A stretch of 64,000 nucleotides of DNA from Neoscytalidium dimidiatum (taxonomy: Eukaryota; Ascomycota; Dothideomycetes; Botryosphaeriales; Botryosphaeriaceae). A program made the translations under genes and the position numbers. The notes under the pieces are model-generated. The model made no database searches and was not told the DNA's origin. It saw only the letters and a program-made list of their open reading frames with translations. The stretch is taken from NCBI GenBank assembly GCA_037367355.1, contig CM074696.1:1302001-1366000 (forward strand), given 5' to 3'. Below, piece by piece: positions 11,631-23,746 of the stretch. Position 1 is the first letter of the stretch; every line of letters starts with the position of its first letter.

Positions 11631-12115
11631 GATGAGAGGTCCTTCTGATTAACAAAAAAAATAATCTAGATTTAACGAATGGTTTGTTTGGTTGCAAATG
11701 ACATTAAGGTATAATAACATGATCCAGAGATTGAACTTTTCCTAGCTTCTGCTTCTAAACGAACAGATGCCGCAAGCATATTCAATGAGTGGAGACTTCG
11801 AAGGCTTCATGGTTTATGGGACATGCAGATACACGGGCGGTCTAGTATTATCGTGGCTGCCAGACATGGAAGTCGCGGTCCAAGATGTCCCGTGTGTTAA
11901 TATAAATGCCATCGCAACCACACCACCAGCTTCCTTCACTCCCAACACCACACTTCCTCGCGAATGACATCAATAACCCAGCAGCCTATCCCTTTTGTTC
12001 ACGCCAGCAACGCATACACCTCGAGCAGTTTTCAGATTTCTTGACAATCGGGTGCTTACCTATTGTTTTCAGTCGCTCCCGCTGGTCCTAGTTATTGCTG
12101 GTCGAGATCTTTCCC
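11631..12115. other. intergenic AIM21 to helicase-like gene
   Basis: No supported gene. AT-rich just after the repeat (probable AIM21 3' end) and pyrimidine-rich before 12116 (probable leader of the next gene). Confidence 0.5.
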
Positions 12116-14549
12116 ATGTCGCAAAGAAATCCTGCGAGCAAGAAAAGAAAGCCGGACCCTCATGCACCCCACGTACCGTCGCCTCTTCAAAATTCTATAT
12201 CGGCAGAATCCTCCACTTCCCCGCCCCCGGCCCTGTCCAATGTCCCCGAAGACGACTGTCAACCGAGAGGCGCTCGCTCAAAAACTCACCCAAAAACGTT
12301 TCGACCAACCCTTGCTTCAAACAGGCCTTCTCGCACTGGTAATGTCAAAGTAGCCAATACTCTGCCAAACCCAGCTGGACCATCGGGGCGCGTGCATGTA
12401 TCTGGCCCGAGTACGGCCGAGGTCGAGGTGGCCACAGGATCTTCAATCATAGCCAGGAACATGCAAAAACTTGGGACTATCATTGAAAAAGGGAACGAAC
12501 AGAGGACGAAGACAGTCTGCTCAGAGTCAGTGCTGCTGTTCTGCCTCTATGCGCTCGCGCAGACTACATTGATCGGGATGGAGAGCTAACGACTGAATGC
12601 AGGGCTTTCACGAAGAAACAGAACCTCATCATCGACAAGCCGATCAGCTACACTGAGATTGTCACCTTATATGCTACTCTCTGCCTCGATGTTATCCAGC
12701 GGCTGAAGCTTCAAGGAAAGCTACCGCACGAGGTTGATGAACAGTTCGAGGACCCACGAAAGAATGGCATCAATTATTCCTTGGCGGAGGACCGAAGCGA
12801 GCCACTTGAAAACCCAAGAGAGATCCTATTCTCTAACGAGAGTTTGACAGACAATTCAGGCAAGACATTATCTAGAGATCAAGTCGACATTTCCAAAGGG
12901 AAGGTTCGACAACCTGGTGAACGATGGCAAATTGCCGTCGGCCGTGGGAAGCCAGTAGTGTATGATAATGCTGGGCCTTCACCTCCGCAAAAGAAGCATG
13001 ATACACCAATGAGCCTTATTGAAGGGCAATACGATAGCAGCACTGAGTCTACAGCTGCCAGAGAAGGCAGGACTAAGGATTCAGTTATGAATGTCTTCCC
13101 AACAGTATCGGACTCGGATGGTGTCAGTGTCTCCGGAGCAAGCCAACAGTTTCTCGAGAGCCCCGGAGTAGAGGAGCAGAATGCATCAACTGTATCTCTT
13201 CAGGCTCTTGTTCTATGCTCTACGCCCGACCTTGCGATCCGGACTTATGACATCATCTGTACAGTACTCGGTGGTCTCGGTATCTATGTTTCTCTGGCAA
13301 CCAACGCGGACAAGTACGAAGCCCAACGACAAGAAATCGCCAGGGGTTGCCATATTCTTATCGCAGAGCCTCGCCGATTTGTTAGGCTGGCAAAAGCTTT
13401 AGGGATCAAGAACGTTCCGGTAATCGCGGCTGAGGATGCGAACGAGATTTTCGGGGAGAACTTCACGTCGGAGAGGCTCTATATGAAGAACGAAAGCATG
13501 TCCCTATAGGCCCGCTGCACTCTTCATTAGTCCTTAATTCAGCATAGCCCCGATGAGTTCCCGGTGCTTACGATCGTCCGCATGCTGACCTTGTCGTAGA
13601 AATAAGCACTGACGAGACTCGCCACATCTTCTTCGGGCCCTGGTGGAACGAACAGCCAACTTCAACAGCCGAAGATTTTGTCAACCACGGCAATGGAAAA
13701 AGGCTAAACAGGCACAGCGGTAGTAAATTCCTGTCCAAGAAGAATGAAGTAACGTACAAGTACCACCATTACTTTCGTCGTACCCCAGAAATCCTGGACA
13801 GAGGCCCATTCCAGGTGTTGTTTGGAAAACACCAGCGAGAAAAGCACGTAAAGATCCTGGTCCTTTGCCGCGATGTCAAAGTTGTCCATGCATTGTCTCA
13901 TGAGCTCAGAAAATGGGGTGTCCAGAGGAGGACGCACATGACCGATCGAGTGAAGCGGGACAAGATACTGGCAGATTGGAACGCGGACAAGTTGTGGGCG
14001 CTAGTAACCACAGAGGATCTGGTGGATGGCATGTTTGTGGATCAGGTAACGGAGTTGGTGCACTGGGAGCTCCCAATGCACGACAACTTGACACTGGCGG
14101 AGTGGAGATACTGGAGGAGGTTGGAACGCAGGCATATGATGATCAAACAGACACTGGTGTTCTTCGATATCAGGGACCAGGACCTATTTCCTTTCTTGGC
14201 ACAGATGGGCGTCGATCATCCGGATTACAGGCGCCTAGAGAGGGAGGACAGACCCCGGGACATGGTGATCAGGAGGAATGAGAACTCCATGAGGGAAAAG
14301 TGTGGACTGCCGCTATTACCGCCACTACCGAATAAAGTCGTGGACGAGGATGAGGAGGACGAGGACGAAGACGACGAGGGCGAAGGGGATGATCAGGACG
14401 AAAGCGGCCACGACCAGACCAATAAGGACGTGAGTGAGCAGGATAAGAGTGATCAGGATAAGAGTGATCAGGAAGAGAGTGCCGAGTACGATAACGTTGA
14501 GGACGAGGACTACCAAGAAGAGAAAGGGGGTAAGAAGAGGAAGAGGTGA
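12116..14549 (+). CDS. degenerate DEAD-box helicase-like protein, motifs altered
   Basis: Proposed exons 12116-12525, 12603-13495 and 13600-14549 give 750 residues. The first 300 or so are disordered. From about 340 the order of DEAD-box elements is recognisable but each is changed: STPDLA for PTRELA (about 343), GCHILIAEPRRF for the TPGR region (about 392), EDAN for DEAD (about 414), FGPWW where SAT is expected (about 446), ILVLCRD as motif IV (about 520), TTEDLVDGMFVDQV for the motif V region (about 571) and RRLERRH for HRIGRTGR (about 607). No GxGKT Walker A is visible. The tail (about 682-750) is acidic and ends GGKKRKR. The fold is probably kept for RNA or protein binding without ATPase activity. 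The second intron needs a GC donor. Identification of the fold is inference from motif order; orthology to a particular helicase is unknown. Confidence 0.68.
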
Positions 14550-15021
14550 AGGGAGAAAACTATTTGGTTCAAGCCATCCTGTTGGAGTATCGCTCCTGTA
14601 GCAACTGGGAGTATGCTTCTTGGATTGTTCTTCATCGGTTGCACACCTTACGAATTGTTTACTTTGGGGGCACAAATTTCATTACTGCGCCGTCAGGCTG
14701 GTGGCTTTGTCTGTACTGAAAACTTTCTTTCTGGCATTGCAAGGTAGACGCATACCGGAATTCAAAGGTTATGTATGGAAAACTGTTCAGCAGCATTCAT
14801 ATTGCATGAAAGATCCAATTGTCAAGTGGCTACTAGAACTCGGGCCAAGAAGTTGTCTCTATTGGAAGGCACTATATCATAAGATGGCATCCTTAAAACG
14901 AAGAAGATGAAGATAGGAAAGAACCTGGTCGAGGATGAACCGACTAAAAAGTAGTTGGACCTCGAGTTCGTCCAAATCCCACCGCTGTCTTCTACTTCCA
15001 CCTCTACCTCTCATAGAGTCT
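14550..15021. other. convergent 3' interval
   Basis: No supported gene. It lies between the stop of the helicase-like gene and the stop of the minus-strand 2EXR gene. Confidence 0.5.
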
Positions 15022-16062
15022 CTACGCCAACATCACTCCTCTAAGCCATTCTCTGAAGCCGCCCTCTACGCTCTTGGAGAAGCTCACCCAAAATGCCATC
15101 GTTTCGCTCATAGGCGTCGGGCAATGCTCGACGATGGCCCTCACGTGAATATCTCTCAGCCCCCTCAACCACAGCAGCTGTTCCACCCACTCGAAGTCGA
15201 CGCCCGCGATTGCCTTCAAGCCCAGTCCGTAAAGGAGGTCGCCATCAAAAGCCTTCCGTACCTCCTCCAACGCCCCCGCAGCAGCAGCGTCTCCAGTGGG
15301 CGTCGCAGTGCCGGATGGCGGCCGCGAGCGCAAGCTGCGCGGCTGGACGAGGCGGAAATGCTCGACGGTCAAGGCGGGCACGTCTTCCCAACCGCCGGCG
15401 CCGCTCCCACCGTCGCCGGCGCTTCCCCCGGCCGGCGGCTTCCCGGCGACGACGCCCAGCGAGAGCGTCAGGGCGGGCAGGTTCAGCTCGCGCGCCATGT
15501 ACCCAAACGCGGTCTTCCACTCGGCACGGTCGAACTCCTTGCAGAGGGTGAGAGGCCGCTTGACGATGGCGATGCGCGAGACGAAGCTCCGGGCCAGCGG
15601 GGTCAGCGCGGAGAAGAAGGGCGCGATGGCCTCGATGTGCGTGTCGAAGTCGAAGGCGTAGGCGCCGTACAGCAGCTCCGCGCCCTCGGCGTGGCACTGC
15701 CGGCACGTCGCCAGGATGGCCGGGTGCAGGCCCGGGTTGTTGGCCAGCGCGTACGTCGTCGTCAGCGTGCGTGTGCGGAGAGCGTCGCGGATGTGATAGC
15801 GCGGACGCGAGAAATTGGCTGGCAGGACGGAAGGGAGCTGGTCCGGGTTGAGGGTCCGGATCTGCAGCGTGCGAGGGGCGCGCAGGTGGTGCTGGTGGGA
15901 CGCGGTGCTGCCATTGGGTTCGTCCTCGCGGTAGATTGGCGCTACAAATTTGGTGTTTGGAGGGCATGGCTCGTTGGATGCGGGTGGAAGGAGGAGCTCT
16001 TCATAGATCATAAGTCTGATCTCGGTGGGAAGCCGTAGGAAAGGGGAATTTTGTCTGGGCAT
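15022..16062 (-). CDS. 2EXR / F-box-like domain protein
   Basis: A single exon encodes 346 residues. The N-terminal FLRLPTEIRLMIYEELLLP (residues 8-26) is the F-box-like start of the fungal '2EXR' domain. A second typical block, PAILATCRQCHAEGAELLYG, lies at about 114-133 and is followed by AYAFDFDTHIEAIAPFF. A Gly/Ala/Ser-rich low-complexity insert lies at about 210-265. The rest is predicted globular with a Trp-rich segment (EWVEQLLWLRGL). Proteins of this large, rapidly diversifying fungal group have no assigned function; substrate recruitment to ubiquitin ligases is only a possibility. A long antisense frame covers the same DNA and is a GC-bias shadow. A GGA/TCC tract lies 16 bp upstream of the start. 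Confidence 0.8.
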   Translation of the reverse strand: MPRQNSPFLRLPTEIRLMIYEELLLPPASNEPCPPNTKFVAPIYREDEPNGSTASHQHHLRAPRTLQIRTLNPDQLPSVLPANFSRPRYHIRDALRTRTLTTTYALANNPGLHPAILATCRQCHAEGAELLYGAYAFDFDTHIEAIAPFFSALTPLARSFVSRIAIVKRPLTLCKEFDRAEWKTAFGYMARELNLPALTLSLGVVAGKPPAGGSAGDGGSGAGGWEDVPALTVEHFRLVQPRSLRSRPPSGTATPTGDAAAAGALEEVRKAFDGDLLYGLGLKAIAGVDFEWVEQLLWLRGLRDIHVRAIVEHCPTPMSETMAFWVSFSKSVEGGFREWLRGVMLA

Positions 16063-16078
16063 TGCGGTATGCTGGAAG

Positions 16079-16124
16079 AAGGAGGAGGAGGAGGAGGAGG
16101 AGGAGGAGGAGGAGGAGGAGGAGG
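16079..16124. repeat. (GGA)n microsatellite, about 15 units
   Basis: An uninterrupted purine run of GGA triplets on the plus strand. On the coding strand of the 2EXR gene it is a TCC tract in the presumed 5' leader or core promoter. Such purine-pyrimidine mirror tracts can form triplex DNA and vary in length between strains. Confidence 0.93.
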
Positions 16125-16902
16125 CTGTCTCGAATGAAAGGTTGCTCTGAGGGGTGCACCGAAAGTATCAGAGGTTGATGCTAGCGGAGATGCTGTAGAG
16201 AAGAGGAAAAAATAAGTGAGAGAGTTGGAGAGCTGGCGTCAGACCGGGGAGAAGTGCGCATTTCAGGCCTTGTGGAGATTTTGTCGGGTGTGGGAGCAGA
16301 GTAATCGGGTTGGCCAGTAGAGTAATCTGATACAGCGGGCGGGCATCATGGTGTGCAATGCCGCGCCGGTGCTCCACAAGCGCGATGACGGCAGGGAAAG
16401 CTGTGCTGCTTATCGCGACGCCTCCCGGTAACCTCGGTATGGCCTCGGCGCCCTCCAAATCGCCCGCTGCCATTGGCCAGAGCCACTGCCAAAAGGAAAA
16501 GAAAAAAAAAATACCAACAGCAGATCCCGTCGTCACTAACGGTTCCCGCTGCATGCATGCACTTGGAGCCGCTGCCCCTGCCGTTGCTGGACTACTAGTA
16601 CAATTGATTGTATCGTCTGACTGTCACGTTGTTCGACCCTGTACCCCGTGGGTTATCTCCAAAATCAAGCCACGCCCCATGGAGTTTCTCCGCAGCAAAT
16701 TGGCCCAAACGCCCCCGCTGTCAGTGTCCACCTCAAAAACGCCTGCGCTGATGCAATAGTATAAAACTCTCACCTGATACCTCTGACTAACCTCCCCGGA
16801 ATCCTTGCCGCATCGTGACTCTTTCGTTGGTGTTGTGCTCCCCCGCGCACATGAATGCACGCTCCGCGGCCAGGGTCTGGGTTCTGGCTCCACGCAGGAC
16901 CA
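16125..16902. other. intergenic, upstream of 2EXR and 3' of cyclin
   Basis: No supported gene. It contains an A-rich run near 16495-16512 and a TATAAAA-like element near 16759 on the plus strand. The part nearest 16902 is the cyclin 3' region. Confidence 0.45.
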
Positions 16903-18176
16903 CTATTCCTCCACTTCGCCTTCTTCACTGAGGTCCTCTTCCGCGGCAGTTCTCTTCCCTTCCTCCGTGGACGCCTGTGCTTCTGCACCCGCCCCATTGG
17001 CTTCCGTCTTGATACGCTTCGCATCCGGCTCTCCCTCGGGCACATGCTCTTTCTTCTCTGCGTGTTTCACCGCTTCCGTCGCGTTCGCTTCGTTCTTTCT
17101 GCTTCCATTCGTGTCGCCCTCTCCCGTTTCCGTTTTTATCACCTCGTCGCGCGACCGCTTGACGCCTTGCTCGCTGCCTGTCCGTTCCATGCCAACGGAG
17201 CTTGGTGCAGGGCTCGTGGGCGTCTGCGATGTCCTTAGCCTCGTCTGCGCGTACAAGGGGTCGCCGTCCTCCGGGGTCCGTAGACCTACGTAAATGCTCT
17301 CGCCACCCTTCTGCGGCGGGACATTCTCGTAGATGTTCGCCATGTAGTTGCATGCCCGCCTAATGTCCCTTAGCTTGACGTGCTGGATCTCCCACCAGGC
17401 CTTGCCGTCCTCGTCTTCGAATGCCACGTTGCATAGACGCGCCCCGCAGTACAACGCCGCCGCCGCGATCGTGCGTGATGTGAAAAGCAGGCAGAGCTGC
17501 GTAAGATTGCTGTCGTTGATGAAGCTCCAAGCCGCGTTCCGAAGCCGTTTGTTGTGCTCGACACCATAGTAGAGCAGCATATCAAAGAGGATCTTATGTG
17601 GCGATTCGATCGTCAGGTCGAAGCAGATGGTCTCCAGCAAGACATCCTCGTTGTAGAGGATGGTATCTCGCCACCGCCAAAAATCCTTTGTTTGCTCGTC
17701 GACGAGGAGGTTCGGATTCTTCTGGGCAACCCTGCAGCAAGCAATAACCAACTCCTTCATCTTGCGGCAATTCTCCTCCACCTTGGTCGCAAGGAACAGG
17801 GCCGTCGCTGCGATTTGCTTTTGCCTGTTAGCAGCGCTTGTGTGAGACTGCAAGAGAGACATACGTAGTGATGGAGAGCTTTGTATCCGTCCTTGCTAAC
17901 TAGAGAGCGACGCGTGATGAACCGGTTCAGGAAGACACCGGCGGACGACAAAGTAAGCTGTGGTAACTTCAACATGGCGCCGACCTGATATATGAACGTC
18001 ATGCCCTTGTAACGCATCTCCTTCTCCTGCTCTGGCGACATGCCATCCTCGATCGAGGGCGTGTGCTGCAACTCATCCTCGGTGAATATCCACTGCTGTT
18101 CGTTCTGCACGGCAACGGGATTGGGCGGGCGGGGTCGTTCGCGCGGACGCGTCGGTGCGGCGGGATGCGATGGCAT
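16903..18176 (-). CDS. cyclin K/T-type, P-TEFb cyclin (Pch1-like)
   Basis: Exons 17865-18176 and 16903-17817 encode 408 residues. The N-terminus has QWIFTEDELQHTPSIEDGM, typical of cyclin T/K-type (S. pombe Pch1) proteins. Cyclin box one includes FIYQVGAMLKLPQLTLSSAG and the block QIAATALFLATKVEENCRKM; the second fold follows from about residue 190 (IAAAALYCGARL). The C-terminal 120 residues are Lys/Glu-rich, low in complexity and nuclear-looking (PDAKRIKTE). The partner is expected to be a Cdk9-type kinase that phosphorylates RNA polymerase II and Spt5. The 47 nt intron is in phase 0 with a GTATGT donor and TGCTAAC branch site. A CAG 17 nt after the donor is too close to use. Divergent from DPM1. 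Confidence 0.9.
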
Positions 18177-19473
<1,297 letters not shown>

Positions 19474-20426
19474 GACATTGGCGGAAACAGAACGCAGATG
19501 GTGTATGCATTCCGATCGGCGTTGGAGGACAGGACGGGACTGGGTCAGCCGGTTATCTTACTAATATATCCACATTTGCTAAAGGGGCTGTCTCCCACTG
19601 GCTCACAAGGAGCACTGATCAAGGCTCATCCTAACCACATAATCGAAGTTCATTTCGTGCCTGCTATCGTTAACTTTTGCTCGATACTCTCAACACAGTT
19701 CGATGACTGATAACCCATAGCGCATTAAGCCGGGCCGAAAGCCTTTGCCTCGGGTCTGTCCCACTCAACGTACGGATTCCGGATTGGAGCGTACTCATCT
19801 TGTGTCACTAATACTCACTTTTTGATTGTGCCTTCACAACAATGAGTTCGTAAACAGGACTTTGGTACGCGGTGCTTCTCCCCGGGACACGTTCAAAAGC
19901 TAATCAAGTCGACGAGCTTCGACAGCCCCGGGACTCAAAAAGAGAGGTATGTAGCCCTAGTCCTCAAGTTCAAGGCATGAACTCTACCCAAATCCGAGTC
20001 TATACTTTACCTTTTTCCGTACAGAACAGCCTTACTGATCGCCAGCGCAACAACATGGGGCTATGTAACGAAGACCAATGAGCGCACCACCAACATTCAT
20101 GAGCCTCACGCGAAGGATTCCGCCCCCACCTCCCTTGACTCCCATTGAAGACCTGAAACCGTAGCTCACTGCCTATTTCACTGCAAAGTGCACTGCCTGG
20201 AGGATTCCCGAGTGGCTCGGAAGGCAGGCGCAGGCATGTATTATACGAAGCCATCGCGCAGCAAGACTTGCCACTGCTTTGCTGATCCTTCGGGACCCAC
20301 TGTCATCAGTAGTTGCCTAGCCACTTGCGTGGCTTTATATATCTTGATTCACACGTTACTTCGAACGGCACATCCATTATTATCTCAACCACGATCGAAA
20401 ATTATTTTCCATACCAATTTTCAATC
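19474..20426. other. intergenic DPM1 to membrane protein gene
   Basis: No supported gene. It holds the DPM1 3' region and the promoter of the next gene, with TATATA-like sequence near 20336 about 90 bp before the start. Confidence 0.5.
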
Positions 20427-21071
20427 ATGCCTCCAGCCAGTACCTCTCCGACCAGCACTGCGACATCCGCCCGTCGATCTACCATCCTCTCCTTTGTCAT
20501 CTCGTTCCCCTTCCTCCTCATCCATGGCATCATCTCCAACAGAGCGTTTCCGGCACTGTGCCTGCTCCCACTTGGAGGTTCTGCCCTCCTGAGCGCCTTT
20601 CTCATCTATCGCGATCGTGTAGCTGCTATCGGCTCTCCCATCCAATCCCTCTCACCTTCCAACGTCTTCTTTGCAGACATTTTACTGGCCGTGTTCCTGC
20701 TAGTTGTCTTGATCCCTAGCTGGATTAGCCTCTCAAAGGCCTGGTACGACAATGGATTAATCATACTGGGGACGTATGGGACAGTGTTCCCAATGGTGAA
20801 TCTGTAAGCTCCCGCACCGATCCCCACAGTTGCAACGGGTTTCGCTGACAAGTCCACTCTGAGTAGTGCAATCCACCTGTACTTCGTGGCGCTGCAGGTT
20901 CTGCATATGGTTACGGCCAGATCGTGCAACTGTGCGCATTGTCAGAGTGTCATGAAGAAGGGAAGCTTCATGGGCGTGGTGTCGGAGTATACTCCCCTGA
21001 GCGAGGGTGACATTGAGGAGGAGGATGCGTATAGGGACATCGAGTCGGGCAACGGAAGAACTTCCCTGTAA
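20427..21071 (+). CDS. small multi-pass membrane protein, function unknown
   Basis: Exons 20427-20803 and 20867-21071 (phase 2 intron, GTAAGC donor) encode 193 residues. After a Ser/Thr-rich start, hydrophobic segments lie at about 15-35, 40-58, 76-98 and 105-140. The loop between the last helices carries SLSKAWYDNGLIILGTYG. A Cys-rich patch (CNCAHCQSV) follows the last helix, and the tail is acidic with an EYTPLSEGDIEEED segment, probably cytosolic. I do not recognise the family. The ATG at 20427 is preferred over the upstream in-frame codon at 20313, which is less well placed and adds 38 residues without conserved character. The gene model is supported by clean splicing into a continued hydrophobic segment. 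Confidence 0.7.
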
Positions 21072-22060
21072 AATTCACCGGCAAGACCTGTAGGACAGTT
21101 CAAAGTGATGACCAGCAAAGGAAACCTTGTTGTATGAGAAATCATACTGCAGTGAGCTGCGGATATACCTTAGGCATACGGGCAGGATTGTTACATTGAA
21201 TCCTCCTATGCAATGATGCCACTCATTTCATTAGCTAGATACCTCAGCTCACGAATACAACACAAATATTTGCACACAGCTGTAGAAGACCCAGTGTGCC
21301 GATGACCTCAAATGTTTAGTTCTTGTCCTTTTGTAGAGGATCCAAAAAATTATCACAGTAATATGCGGAAAGGGATCGGCTGGCTGATATTAATCCTCAG
21401 AGCTCTACCTATATTGCCTCTGCCGACAACAAGCCCTTTACTTGGGATTCGTAACAAGGCAGAGTGTGAGAGAGATATGTCGCAATGGGTGGTAGTTCCT
21501 TCCTAGTCCCAATATCGTCATACGGACACAAGAGACGTCGCTTTCCTTCGACATCTGCATTAAGATGACTGCTCGAGACCCACGCAGTGGTACGAGAGCT
21601 ACGGTAAGGAATGTCTAACTTTTCACGGCAGGAAAGTAGCTTCGAAAAACCCATGCAATAAGATCATCATTTCTAGCCAATATGACAATGTGGGGAGAGC
21701 AAGTGCGTTCCCGCGTATCCGAAGCACTTCAATCCTGTCACTCAAAGCTACATGAACGAAGGCTTTCGGCTACTACTCCCCTTTTGGGGTCGATGCCTCG
21801 AGATGCACCAATGAAGAGGCCTTTAAGACGGCAGTGGCTATACGTTACACAGTCCGCGGGGCCACCAATGACACCTGCACATCAAGGACAGCGGCATCAT
21901 GATTGCATGGGCTCGGCATCGGGTATAACATCAAATTGACCTTTTTGCATATGCACCCCATTCCACAACCCGGCAGATGAATGCCTCCGCGAACAGGCCA
22001 CGTATACTAAGCCCCATTAAAAACAAACTTATGCCGCCCAGAATATGCATGTTCGACGGC
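21072..22060. other. convergent 3' interval
   Basis: No supported gene between the stop of the membrane protein and the stop of GAL1. AT-richer than the neighbouring genes. Confidence 0.5.
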
Positions 22061-23746
22061 TTAGACGACGGTGTCGCCCAAGACCTTGAAGACCGAGCTT
22101 CCCGAGCCAGGCTTACTGACCACGATCGCAGACTCGAGCTTCTCGGCCGAGATATCAGGCCATCTTTTCTTGTAGTACTTCTCAATCCACTTGGCCTTAA
22201 CATCCTCGACCTTGTCTTTAGGGACGAGATGCACGCTGCAGCCACCCCAGCCCGCACCAGTCAGCCTGCTGCCAACTGCACCAGCACTGCGGGCAAGCTC
22301 GCAGAGCTCGTCAAGTTCAGGGCAGCTGCATTCATACAGGTCTCGGCACGAGCTCTGAGTCTCATTCATCAGTGCACCCAGCTCCTGCAGGAGCTCGGTG
22401 GTCTTGCCATCCTTGGGTGCCGGCGGGTTGTCCAACAAAGTCAGGAACTTGCCCACACGCAGAGACTCGCTGAAAACGTGCAGGGCACGTTGTTTGAGTT
22501 TGAAGCGTTCTGCCCGCACAGTAAACTTGGACTCGAAGCGTTGCTTGAGCTCGTCGACGCTGACGCCGAGCATCTCGGCGATCTGCTCCCGGGTGTATCC
22601 GTCCTCCTGGGAGAGATAGTCCTCGCACAGGGTGAGAAGTTGCTCAAGCTGCTTCTGGAATTCAGGCAAAGGCGTCTGGGTGTTGTCGGCCTTGCCCTCT
22701 TTCTCCTCAAAGTAGGTGTCATGGAATCCGCGCAGGCTGATACCAAGCGGTGACGAATCTTCGGGAAGCGGCTTCTTCAAATCGAAGGCCTTCGCTAGGA
22801 AAGCTGCAGCCAAAGTGCATTCGACAACACGCAAGTTATAGCAGACCGGCGCAGTGACATGCTTGTCGGCGGCCACAAAGGATTGAGCGATGACGAAGGT
22901 TAACTCTGGATCGGTATGCGGGAAAGAAACTGATCTTGCAGATAGTCTGGGCTTGAACGAGACGTAAAGCGCACTGCCACGGCCAGAGAGGACGGAAGCA
23001 GACTGATCCATGCTGCAGTTGTTGTTAGCGAAGTTCCCCAGAGTTCGCGCTGCCTACGTACCCGCCGGAATAGACACCAACAGCCCGCTCGGAAACGATA
23101 GCGAGCTCGGTGAGCTCCGTCTGATCGACCTTTTCCTCTCCATTAGCGCGCAAAGCCGCGAGGGCGCTGGCACAGACGAATGCTGCGCTACTCGACAGGC
23201 CACCGCCGGCTGGCACAGTACCGTCGAGCAAGATGTCCATTCCCACCGACGCAAATTCGGCCTTGCCCTTCTTCTGAGCCAACAGCTTCGACGCACCACG
23301 CAATCCGGACTTGAAGTAGTTCGTCCACTCATGTGCGGAGGCGTCAATTGGCACTTCTCCCTGGGCCGGTATCTCGAATTCGCGCGTTGGGAATTTCTCC
23401 GGGTTCACGTTTGCGATGCGGATTCGCGGGGCCTCAGAGGCGGGACGAACAGCGACAGCGATGAGGACGTCAGCGGTCACGGCCATGGGCAAGACTTCGT
23501 AGAGCGAGTAATCAATGTGCTACCTGTGTCAGCTCATATGATGTCTCGCCGGTGGGACAGCAAAGGCTGCGGGGCGCATACCTCGCCGATGATATTGACT
23601 CGTCCAGGACTGCGCGACACGAAATCGGCCTGCTTACCATACAGGCTCTTGAACTCGGCCAGGAGGTGCTCCCAGCGCTTCGCCTGTACAGCGACTGCAT
23701 CGTCAGGGTAGATGTCCTTCAGCGAACTGGCGGTTGGGACTTCCAT
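22061..23746 (-). CDS. GAL1: galactokinase
   Basis: Galactokinase phosphorylates alpha-D-galactose at C1 in the Leloir pathway. Exons 23582-23746, 23062-23519 and 22061-23012 encode 524 residues, the normal fungal length. Seen: the galactokinase signature RSPGRVNIIGEHIDYS (about 45-60, split by intron 1), the GHMP ATP loop PAGGGLSSSAAF (about 160), GVYSGGMDQSAS across intron 2, and the C-terminal GSRLTGAGWGGCSVHLVP. Introns are 62 and 49 nt. The start MEVPTASSLKDIYP fits the family; an upstream in-frame ATG at 23896 would add 50 residues of unlike composition. No other GAL gene is adjacent, so no GAL cluster as in yeast. Head-to-head with the ABC transporter over 2.7 kb. Confidence 0.96.

Noticed and set aside
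14935..16038. Open frame of 367 codons on the plus strand
   Set aside because: It is antisense to the 2EXR gene, Arg/Gly-rich without motifs, and caused by GC bias at third positions.
17818..17864. 17 nt intron in the cyclin gene ending at the first CAG
   Set aside because: Too short to splice; the 47 nt alternative has a perfect branch site and restores the family sequence HHY-QIAATALFL.
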